From Nitrospira sp. (GTDB taxonomy: Bacteria; Nitrospirota; Nitrospiria; Nitrospirales; Nitrospiraceae), in NCBI GenBank assembly GCA_015904055.1, contig JABMDE010000198.1, forward strand, positions 1-9,719: a stretch of 9,719 bases of DNA, given 5' to 3'. A program made the translations under genes and the position numbers. Shown one piece after another: positions 1 through 6,564 of the stretch (its first letter is position 1; the number at the start of each line of letters is the position of its first letter). Under the pieces are notes generated by a model. That model had not been told where the DNA came from. It saw only the letters and a list, made by a program, of their open reading frames with translations, and searched no databases.

Positions 1-90
1 TGTCAGGCGGCAATTAGCACATAGCCTCCTGGAGTAGACTTGGCTTATACTACCGGTGCTAACCATGCAGGATTCCAGGGAGTTGGTGTC

Positions 91-1265
91 ATGATGCAGG
101 AATTTCTTCCCCCGCAGCGGCTCTTACTCGGGCCTGGTCCGAGCCTGGTGCATGCTCGGGTGCTCCAGGCCATGACCGCTCCGTTAGTGGGACATCTCGA
201 TCCGGCCTTTCTCGGTGTGATGAACGACATCCAAGTCCTGCTGCGTCGGACATTTGCGACAACCAATCAATTTACGATCGCGATCTCCGGCACCGGTTCT
301 GCCGGTATGGAAGCGGCGATCGTCAACCTCGTGGAGCCTGGCGATGCCGTTATTGTTGGAATCAATGGCGTGTTCGGCATACGCCTTGCCACGGTTGTCG
401 AACGATGTGGAGGAAAAGCGATCAGAGTCGAAGCCTCATGGGGAGATGTCATTGAGCCGGCGGCGATCGAAATGGCACTCCAACGCTCAGGTCCGGTCAA
501 GGCCGTCGCCCTTGTTCATGCGGAGACCTCCACCGGCGCCTGGCAACCGATCGAACCGGTAGGCCGGCTGTGCCGCGATCATCATGCGCTCTTAATCGTC
601 GATACGGTCACCTCGTTGGGCGGCATCCCCGTCGAGGTTGATCGGTGGGGGATCGATGCCTGTTACAGTGCCACACAAAAATGTCTCAGCTGTCCCTCTC
701 CCCGTTTACACTGAGTGACCGCGCCCTTACGGCTATCAAAAATCGTCGGACACCATGCCAGAGTTGGTATCTCGACATGAGCCTCATCGCAGCCTATTGG
801 ACGGAGCAGAACCGCGCCTATCACCATACCGCTCCGATCTCGATGCTGTATGCGTTGCGGGAAGCGTTACGCCTTGTTGAGGAAGAAGGACTCCCCGCCC
901 GCTATGCCCGCCACCAGCTCAACAGCGATGCGCTTGTGGCCGGGCTGACGGCGCTTGGTCTTACTCCACTGCCGCCGGCCGGCCGGCGCCTCCCGATGCT
1001 GAACTGCGTGACGGTTCCTGCCCCTGTGGATGAAGCCGCCGTACGGGCTCGATTGTTGGAAACCTTCGGCATCGAAATCGGTGGAGGACTGGGGCCATTG
1101 AAGGGGAACGTCTGGCGTATTGGGCTGATGGGTGAGTCCAGTACGGAGGCCAATGTCCTGACACTGCTGGCTGCACTCGAAGAACTTGGCATTCGATCCG
1201 GCTGGGTTTCAACAACAGGCGCGGCCCTGGAAGCAGCCGCTCGCGTCTATAGCATAGATAGGTAA
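91..1265 (+). pseudogene. Alanine/serine-glyoxylate aminotransferase, frameshifted
   Basis: This is a class V, fold-type I PLP aminotransferase that would move the amino group of alanine or serine to glyoxylate or pyruvate in the cytoplasm. The first frame starts at ATG 91, with an AGGGAG ribosome site 8 bases upstream. It begins with the family-typical MMQEFLPPQRLLLGPGPS and carries the phosphate-binding SGTGS (residues 66-70), ETSTG (145-149), the PLP-contacting Asp171 in DTVTSLGG and the Schiff-base Lys197 in SATQK. After Cys201 (bases 691-693) this frame runs to a stop at 714. Homology resumes in the frame of base 696 (LSPFTLSDRAL) and continues through HHTAPISMLYALREAL and the substrate-binding WRIGLMG to TAA 1265. 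The family's Pro-Pro-Gly between the halves is missing, which fits a net 7-base loss. Repaired, the protein would be about 393 residues, the normal size. It may be a true pseudogene or a sequence error. A TTG start at 40 with GGAG upstream is possible but adds 17 non-family residues. Confidence 0.85.
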
Positions 1266-1268
1266 ATT

Positions 1269-2480
1269 ATGACGATTGCGATTCAACATATCCGTGTCAT
1301 CGATGGGATCGGAGGCGTTGTCGATCGGGCTACACTGCTCATTCGCGGCTCGAAGATCACAGCGATTGGGCCTAGTCGTGAGGTCCGAATCCCATCGGGA
1401 TGTACACGCATCGACGGCCGTGGATTGACTGTCATGCCGGGTTTGATCGATTGCCACGTGCATTTGTGCCTGGGAGGCGAACCGGACGTCGTCGCTGCTG
1501 TGGAATCGGATCCCGCCGCCTATACCCTCTTAAAGTCGGCGCGCCATGCTCAGGCGACGATCGAAGCAGGGTTCACCACCGTGCGAGACGTTGGCTCGCG
1601 AGATCACTCTATCTTTGCGCTCAAGCGTGCTATTGAGGCCGGTCTGATGCCTGGTCCCCGTATCGTCGGCGCCGGCCTGGTCATCTGTATGGTCGGCGGA
1701 CATGCCAGATTTATCGGCCGAGAAGTGGCAGGAGTCGAACAGGTTCGATCTGCTGTCCGTGACCAAATTGCCGCAGGAGCGGAAGTGATCAAGGTCATTG
1801 CGTCGGGTGGAGTCCTGACGCCCGGTACCTCGCCGGACCAGGCCCAGATGACGATCGAAGAATTACAGGCAGCCGTCGATGAAGCCAGACGAGCCGGCAG
1901 AAAGGTTGCCGCCCATGCCCATGGCGCATCCGGCATGAAACCCGCCATTCGCGCAGGTGTCCATTCGATCGAACATGCGACATTGTTGGATGAAGAAGCC
2001 GCTGGTTTGTTTGAGTCCAACGGAGTTTATATGGTTCCGACTCTATCGGCCCTTTCCACCACAGCGGCGTGCCGGCGGGGATGCGGCATTCCTGACAGCG
2101 CTCGCGACAAAGCCAAGGCTATGACAAAGCGCCATCAAGTGAGCTTCAAGCAGGCCTATCGCCGAGGCCTGCTGATCGCCATGGGCACAGATGCAGGAAC
2201 ACCATTTAACTACCATGGCGATAATGCACAGGAACTGGAACGAATGGTGGCGCTCGGCATGACACCAATGGACGCAATGATTGCCTCCACATCCGCCGCG
2301 GCGAATCTTATTGGGATTCAGGCCTCAGTTGGTACGCTGGCTAAAGGAATGGAGGCCGATTTGGTCCTGATCGACGGCAATCCACTCAAACGGATTGAGC
2401 TGTTACGCGACCGCAAGCGGATTATGGGCGTGATGCGGGCGGGACAGTTTGTGGCTGGCCCTCTGGCTGGTAAGGAGTGA
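1269..2480 (+). CDS. Metal-dependent amidohydrolase (imidazolonepropionase/prolidase-like)
   Basis: This 403-residue cytoplasmic hydrolase belongs to the amidohydrolase superfamily, in the HutI-like group that includes Xaa-Pro and other dipeptidases. It would hydrolyse an amide or cyclic amide at a metal centre. The full ligand set is visible: HVH at His63/His65 after MPGLIDC, Lys175 in EVIKVIASGG as the probable carboxylated bridging lysine, His216 and His218 in AAHAHG, His236 in SIEHATLLD and Asp308 in AMGTDAGTP. The N-terminal 55 residues and the C-terminal segment (ADLVLIDGNP, 363-372) form the usual composite beta-sandwich. There is no signal peptide. It starts 3 bases after the aminotransferase stop, so the two are probably one transcript; only a weak TAGG lies upstream of the ATG. 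Substrate cannot be told from sequence. The superfamily call is firm and the subfamily tentative. Confidence 0.9.
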   Translation: MTIAIQHIRVIDGIGGVVDRATLLIRGSKITAIGPSREVRIPSGCTRIDGRGLTVMPGLIDCHVHLCLGGEPDVVAAVESDPAAYTLLKSARHAQATIEAGFTTVRDVGSRDHSIFALKRAIEAGLMPGPRIVGAGLVICMVGGHARFIGREVAGVEQVRSAVRDQIAAGAEVIKVIASGGVLTPGTSPDQAQMTIEELQAAVDEARRAGRKVAAHAHGASGMKPAIRAGVHSIEHATLLDEEAAGLFESNGVYMVPTLSALSTTAACRRGCGIPDSARDKAKAMTKRHQVSFKQAYRRGLLIAMGTDAGTPFNYHGDNAQELERMVALGMTPMDAMIASTSAAANLIGIQASVGTLAKGMEADLVLIDGNPLKRIELLRDRKRIMGVMRAGQFVAGPLAGKE

Positions 2481-2527
2481 GGGGGTAGGGGAAGAAGCGA
2501 CATTCTTCTCCACTCCGTACCCCTCAC
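2477..2527. terminator. Dyad between convergent genes, possible bidirectional terminator
   Basis: An imperfect inverted repeat overlaps the amidohydrolase stop and fills most of the 57-base gap to the convergent J-protein gene. The outer arms are GTGAGGGG (2477-2484) and CCCCTCAC (2520-2527). The inner arms are GAAGAA (2491-2496) and TTCTTC (2503-2508), around a 6-base loop GCGACA. A further partial pairing joins GGAGTGA (2474-2480) with TCACTCC (2531-2537). No clear T-run follows on either strand, so a classical intrinsic terminator is not proven; placement and symmetry are the main support. Confidence 0.45.
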
Positions 2528-2537
2528 TGTTCACTCC

Positions 2538-3176
2538 TCACCGTCTCTCATAGAACAACTCCAGCGCCGACGCGATGCCGTGGATGCGGCCATTCTGAAA
2601 GGCCGTATCCAGCTGCTGACGAAGCGTTTTCCTCCCGGCGTGATCGTGACGTTTCACCACCCCCTGTGACAACATCATCTCCGTGGCAACTTCGACCAGA
2701 CGCTGTTGTCTCTTGTTCATATCGTCCGTCACGAAGTCATCCATGATCTCTGCTGCGCGTGTGGCCACGACGGACTCCAGAAATGAATCGTAGCCCTGTT
2801 TCGCCACCGTCCGTTCACGGATGATGTTCAGTTCGGTCTTTACTCGCTGTACATCCTTCATCAAGACGGCAAAGAGTTCTTTTCGCCCTTCATCGAAGAG
2901 CGTTGCTTCCATCTCACCAAGAATTACGCCGGGATCAATAACATCGGCTCGCGGCTCATCTGCCCAGAAGAGTCGGTCGTAGGTCCTGCGGTTCTCAGCA
3001 TCACCGACGATCTCATAGGCCGCATTGATCTCCCGGATTTTTGATTCGGCATCTGCGCTGTCCGGATTCCTGTCCGGATGGTGTTCGAAGACAAGCGCCC
3101 GGTAGGCTTTCTTGATCTCTTCCTCAGATGCCTCGCGGGAGACGCCCAAGACCCGGTAGTAATCCATCCGTGCCAT
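2538..3176 (-). CDS. J-domain (DnaJ-like) co-chaperone, short stand-alone form
   Basis: This 212-residue cytoplasmic protein has an N-terminal J-domain at about residues 5-70 (DYYRVLGV, then the diagnostic HPD at 33-35, then [19 protein letters not shown]). By family knowledge it should stimulate the ATPase of an Hsp70 (DnaK) partner. It has no Gly/Phe linker, no CxxCxGxG zinc repeats and no DnaJ-type substrate domain, so it is not the housekeeping DnaJ. The remaining 140 residues are charged and probably helical, with no family I recognise and no membrane segment; this part presumably supplies client specificity. It lies 71 bases downstream of the ABC permease on the same strand. The ATG at 3176 lacks a good ribosome site. 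Met4 is an alternative start and would leave the J-domain intact. Confidence 0.85.
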   Translation of the reverse strand: MARMDYYRVLGVSREASEEEIKKAYRALVFEHHPDRNPDSADAESKIREINAAYEIVGDAENRRTYDRLFWADEPRADVIDPGVILGEMEATLFDEGRKELFAVLMKDVQRVKTELNIIRERTVAKQGYDSFLESVVATRAAEIMDDFVTDDMNKRQQRLVEVATEMMLSQGVVKRHDHAGRKTLRQQLDTAFQNGRIHGIASALELFYERR

Positions 3177-3247
3177 GGGAAGAGACTATAGCATGGAGGC
3201 CGTGTGGCCAGGTACCGCGATGTCAGGGAGAGAAAGGAATGCGGGTG

Positions 3248-4678
3248 TTACACTGCAGCTGGGCCTGTCGATTGTTCACTCAAGCGGGAGCGAATGGCAT
3301 AGACAAGGGCAATAATTGAAGCTCCCTGTATGAGGAGACTCAATGCGAACGGTTCGAATCCTACGCGATCATTTGCCATTGGCCAAAAAGGCGTCAAATA
3401 AATATGGTCCTGTACGGATTCCGGCAAGGTTGAAACAAACACATAGTACACACCGATACAGAGTCCACCGGCTACCAACGGTTGTTTGAACCGGTGAAAC
3501 CGGCACCACTGGAGGAAGAGACTATCGCGTACGGCGAAAAGAGCGACGATAACGAGACTCATGGTAACTCGTTTTGTCCCCTCCACACCGGACCCGGCGT
3601 CGCCAAGAAAGGCAGCGTTTGCCACGCTGTAGAGGAAAACGGCCAACAATCCAGCACTTGCCACCCATGGCCACGACAGACCGTTTTCAGAAAAGATGGT
3701 CCATAACCGGCCTTGCGTACTTCGCCGCCATTCCCGCAATCGCTCAGCCGGCGTCAATGCCATCATGCCTACCGCATAGAGGATGACGACATTGAGCAAC
3801 AGCACGAGCGTCATGATCGTGCCAGGATATTGTGCCCGTATATCGAGAAAGGCGTACAGGACTACGTTGCAATAGGCAGCGAATCCCATGAGCTGCAGGC
3901 GGGATAATAATCGAATATCTTCCCGCTCTTTCTTAATGTTCCTCAGGAGCATGATGAAGACCCATGTGCCCAAGGAGGCGTAGAGAATATCGGTGGCAAT
4001 GACCATCGACACCGGAAGGCCGAATAGCAGCGCCTGAGGAGCATCCAGATTCCCGCTTTCCTTTAGCAGTTCAGCCAGCGCATACATCGGATTGATTGCT
4101 GTTAATCCCGGCAGCGGGCGGTCCACTAATCCAGGGAGAGCTGAAATGATCAACAAGAGGACAGTCGCCAATCCAAATCCCATCTGAAGTTTGGTTGCCA
4201 GCATGGAAGACAACAGTGCAACCAACGACAGGAACAGAACACAGCAGGTCAGGAAGAGATAGATATTCAGAAGCTGTAGGAATGAGTATCCTGCCGCTAC
4301 CCCGCTGATTACCCCGATAGGAAACGTCGATCCGACAGCGACATAACCCAGGAGAGGGGCCCCACACACCATTCCCCATATCAGTTCCGACGCTGTTAAC
4401 CGCGTGGTCCTCCAAAAGTCAAAGGTCTGCAAGATTCGTTCATGCACCAACGCTTGGCCGCAAGAATGGAGACACCAGAGAGCAAGCGCGATGAATTGAC
4501 TGACGAGAAGTAAATTGAAAAACGTGAGGTAGAGACTCGTTCCCCCTTGATGCCTGGCAAAGAGACTATAGGTTACTGCGCACAATATCAGCGGCAAGAC
4601 AACGGCCATCATGACCCGTGACGGTCTGAGCAGGCCTCGCGCATGCCGAATCCATTCGGGGTTAACCCACACGACCAC
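3248..4678 (-). CDS. ABC-2 type transporter permease
   Basis: This polytopic inner-membrane protein is the membrane half of an ABC exporter driven by the ATPase encoded just upstream. With the start chosen here it has 476 residues and roughly 12 hydrophobic segments, for example near residues 22-41, 50-71, 140-160, 168-186, 262-281, 286-307, 336-357, 371-388, 399-417 and 444-463. A cytoplasmic stretch after the second segment (HERILQTFDFWRTTRLTASE, 79-98) resembles the loop of ABC-2 permeases that couples to the ATPase. I chose GTG 4678: its G is the last base of the ATPase TAG stop (TAGTG), GGGGTG lies about 5 bases upstream, and the product begins MVVWVNPEW. An in-frame ATG at 4816 would overlap the ATPase by 139 bases and is unlikely. 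The substrate is unknown. Confidence 0.8.
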   Translation of the reverse strand: MVVWVNPEWIRHARGLLRPSRVMMAVVLPLILCAVTYSLFARHQGGTSLYLTFFNLLLVSQFIALALWCLHSCGQALVHERILQTFDFWRTTRLTASELIWGMVCGAPLLGYVAVGSTFPIGVISGVAAGYSFLQLLNIYLFLTCCVLFLSLVALLSSMLATKLQMGFGLATVLLLIISALPGLVDRPLPGLTAINPMYALAELLKESGNLDAPQALLFGLPVSMVIATDILYASLGTWVFIMLLRNIKKEREDIRLLSRLQLMGFAAYCNVVLYAFLDIRAQYPGTIMTLVLLLNVVILYAVGMMALTPAERLREWRRSTQGRLWTIFSENGLSWPWVASAGLLAVFLYSVANAAFLGDAGSGVEGTKRVTMSLVIVALFAVRDSLFLQWCRFHRFKQPLVAGGLCIGVYYVFVSTLPESVQDHIYLTPFWPMANDRVGFEPFALSLLIQGASIIALVYAIRSRLSEQSTGPAAV

Positions 4679-5607
4679 TACATCACCCCGTGTTGAGACG
4701 TTTTCATGTAAATGTCCTGTACGGTTCGGCGATGCTCCGAGAATGACACAATCTTCACGCCCTGCTCGATCAGCGCGCACAGAACAGCCGATATATGCTC
4801 GTCGGTTCCAGGGCACTGCACATGGACTTCCTGTTCAGTCACCTTGACGATTCTGCCGCATCCCAATTGACTCAAGAGCGCCAGCACGCGGGTGTGTTCG
4901 GTGTCGATCCATCGAATATGAATCAGGCGTTCGGACTCAAGCCCATCCGTCATGGCGGTGACCGAACCGCTTTTCACTAATTTCCCCTGCTCCATAATGC
5001 CGATCGACGTACAAAACCCATCGAGTTCGGACAGGATATGGGACGAGATCACAATCGTCGTTCCTTTATCTCGTAAGGCTTGTAATATCTCATAGAGTGT
5101 CGTTCTCGCTTTTGGATCCAGTCCGGAAGCTGGCTCATCAAGCAGCAACACCTTGGGACGGTGAAGCATCGCACGGGCCAAGCCCAGTCGTTGCCGCATC
5201 CCACGGGATAGCCCGCTGATAAATTCCTGCTCTTTCACATCGAGACCGACTGCGCCGATCACTTCCAGAATACGAGGCCGAATATCCGATTGATTCATGC
5301 GGTAGGCATGCGCAAAATAGTCAAGGTATTCCCAGACTCGCAAATCGTCGTAGAGCGCGTAGACGTCCGAGAGATATCCGATGTGCTGTTGAGCAACTTC
5401 TGGCCCCTTTTGCACATCAACACCGGCAACCATGATGCGGCCACTGGTTGGAACCACCAGACCACAGGCCATCTTGATCGTAGTTGTCTTCCCCGCTCCG
5501 TTTGGGCCGAGGAGTCCGAAAATTTCACCTTGTGGAATATCGAGGGTCAGCCCCCCAACGGCCGTAAAATTTCCGAACTCTTTTCGTATCGCTTCAAACC
5601 GGACCAT
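4678..5607 (-). CDS. ABC transporter ATP-binding protein (ABC-2 exporter type)
   Basis: This 309-residue nucleotide-binding subunit hydrolyses ATP at the cytoplasmic face to power the adjacent permease. Motifs in order are Walker A GPNGAGKT (34-41), signature SGLSRGMRQR (131-140, a known variant of LSGGQ in drug, lipid or polysaccharide exporters), Walker B VLLLDEP (153-159) with catalytic Glu158, D-loop SGLDP (161-165) and switch His190 in ISSHIL. At the usual Q-loop Gln the sequence reads IGYLSD (76-81), a departure from the canonical motif. After about residue 225 comes a regulatory-type C-terminal domain seen in CcmA-like ATPases (COG1131). The ATG at 5607 has only a weak purine stretch (GAAAGAAA) upstream, but it gives the normal N-terminus and sits below a good promoter. 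The gene is the first of the ABC operon. Confidence 0.92.
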   Translation of the reverse strand: MVRFEAIRKEFGNFTAVGGLTLDIPQGEIFGLLGPNGAGKTTTIKMACGLVVPTSGRIMVAGVDVQKGPEVAQQHIGYLSDVYALYDDLRVWEYLDYFAHAYRMNQSDIRPRILEVIGAVGLDVKEQEFISGLSRGMRQRLGLARAMLHRPKVLLLDEPASGLDPKARTTLYEILQALRDKGTTIVISSHILSELDGFCTSIGIMEQGKLVKSGSVTAMTDGLESERLIHIRWIDTEHTRVLALLSQLGCGRIVKVTEQEVHVQCPGTDEHISAVLCALIEQGVKIVSFSEHRRTVQDIYMKTSQHGVM

Positions 5608-5650
5608 CAGTGGTTTCTTTCAACGAATTTTATTATCCACCAAGAAACGA

Positions 5651-5686
5651 TTGAACGATCCTATGGTGTACCGCGAACTGAGTCAA
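5651..5686 (-). promoter_or_regulatory. Predicted sigma70-type promoter of the ABC operon
   Basis: On the minus strand a -35 box TTGACT (5686-5681) and a -10 box TAGGAT (5663-5658) are separated by exactly 17 bases. Transcription would start near 5651, leaving a leader of about 44 bases before the ATPase ATG at 5607. The match is 5 of 6 for the -35 box and 4 of 6 for the -10 box. This is prediction from consensus only. Confidence 0.5.
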
Positions 5687-5811
5687 AGAAAACGGCGAAA
5701 CCATCTAAACTTCCATGACTTACTCCTAGTGGACGGTGGACTGTCTAGGGCGAATCGATAGGCGGCATCTTCACTCCTGAAGCAAAAGTCCGGCGTCTGC
5801 GGGACGAACCC

Positions 5812-5839
5812 TTGACTTACACAGCCCCCTGCTTATCTA
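5812..5839 (+). promoter_or_regulatory. Possible promoter of the DUF6573-like gene, near-leaderless
   Basis: A -35-like TTGACT (5812-5817) is followed after 16 bases by a weak -10-like TATCTA (5834-5839). If used, transcription would start within a few bases of the ATG at 5846, giving a leaderless or nearly leaderless mRNA. No purine-rich ribosome site is seen just before the ATG (CTACCAGCC), which is consistent with that. The -10 match is poor (3 of 6), so the call is tentative. A small imperfect dyad (GTCCGGC 5788-5794 and GCGGGAC 5799-5805) lies just upstream. Confidence 0.25.
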
Positions 5840-5845
5840 CCAGCC

Positions 5846-6532
5846 ATGGATACAACACACACTCCACGCACACTCTCTCATGACGAACGAAAGGCAGCCG
5901 AGGCGGCGTTTGCAGGCCGCCCATTCAATCCAGACTGGTCTGATTCCGCCAGAAAAGTCTATGACGGGTTGATCCATGCACTGCCGACTCTGCCGGATGA
6001 ACCAATTCCTGCACTAGATCAAGTAGTTGAGCATGGGAATACCACGATTGAAACGGCTCCTCCGATTCAGGTATCGGAGAGCATTCAACTCGAACTCACT
6101 GGAAAATTAGAGGAAACTTCAGATGTGAAGGACCCTGCCTCAGCCGGCCAGGTGAGTGAAAACCGACAGCAGGCCATTCAGGCCGGTATCTTGATTGACG
6201 TGACTGCGGATGCCAAAAAACTTGGCCTCACCTTTCCCGTCACCATCACAAAGCCACTGTGGGAGGTGGGCATTGCTCCTCTCGCCACCATGTCTGAGGA
6301 AGATAAGAGTGCACGGGTACGTGACGTGCTCATGGCCTTTCGCCTCCGCCTGGCCGGCCAGACCACACTCTCGCCGCTGATCGACTTTCCCGCCATGCTG
6401 GCCATACCGCCGGGCGCGGTGCCGCAGCCAGTGCCGTTATTTGCGCTAATCCAGCCCGATGAGGAAAACCGGGCCATGGCCACGCTGCTCCTGCCCAACG
6501 AAGTTGCAGCCACAATCGTCCCGATGAACTGA
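5846..6532 (+). CDS. Protein of unknown function, C-terminal half DUF6573-like
   Basis: This 228-residue soluble protein has no signal peptide or membrane segment and no function I can name. The C-terminal half (about residues 109-222) resembles the DUF6573 family as I remember it. It opens with QQAIQAGILIDVTADAKKLG, continues with FPVTITKPLWE and RVRDVLMAFRLRLA, and ends in PLFALIQPDEENRAMATLLLPNE. That family is described mostly from plasmids, integrative elements and phages. The N-terminal part (10-47, LSHDERKAAEAAF then PFNPDWSDSARKVYDGL) looks like a separate small helical module. An acidic, Pro/Thr/Glu-rich linker (48-105) joins the two. The gene is divergent from the ABC operon and ends 32 bases before the convergent nuoN stop, so it is probably transcribed alone. 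The ATG at 5846 is the first in frame and lacks a visible ribosome site. Coding is well supported; the domain name is from recall. Confidence 0.75.
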   Translation: MDTTHTPRTLSHDERKAAEAAFAGRPFNPDWSDSARKVYDGLIHALPTLPDEPIPALDQVVEHGNTTIETAPPIQVSESIQLELTGKLEETSDVKDPASAGQVSENRQQAIQAGILIDVTADAKKLGLTFPVTITKPLWEVGIAPLATMSEEDKSARVRDVLMAFRLRLAGQTTLSPLIDFPAMLAIPPGAVPQPVPLFALIQPDEENRAMATLLLPNEVAATIVPMN

Positions 6533-6564
6533 TCTCGTGGGCCTCGTTCCGCTTCCAACGTGAT

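Noticed and set aside
40..90. TTG 40 as the start of the aminotransferase
   Set aside because: GGAG lies 5 bases upstream, but the added 17 residues are not family-like. ATG 91 has AGGGAG at good spacing and the expected N-terminus.
676..684. CAAAAAT run in the aminotransferase as a programmed -1 frameshift site
   Set aside because: A -1 slip at 679-681 gives a product lacking the conserved Cys-Pro-Pro-Gly loop, and homology in the first frame clearly continues past the run to base 693. An indel at 694-696 explains the data better.
3177..3247. TATAGT near 3187-3192 (minus strand) as a promoter -10 box for the J-protein gene
   Set aside because: No acceptable -35 box lies 16-18 bases upstream. 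The small GGCC-ACAC-GGCC element nearby is too short to call a terminator.
4679..4816. Longer N-terminus for the ABC permease from ATG 4816
   Set aside because: It would overlap the conserved ATPase C-terminus by 139 bases and adds a polar, non-family sequence. GTG 4678 overlaps the stop neatly.
5725..5749. CCTAG/CTAGG dyad with a GTGGAC direct repeat in the divergent intergenic region
   Set aside because: A 5-base stem with a 15-base loop is expected by chance, and there is no T-run or known operator match.
5290..5761. Plus-strand open frames covering the ABC ATPase start and the divergent gap
   Set aside because: They lie mostly antisense to the Walker A region of the ATPase and have no recognisable domain.
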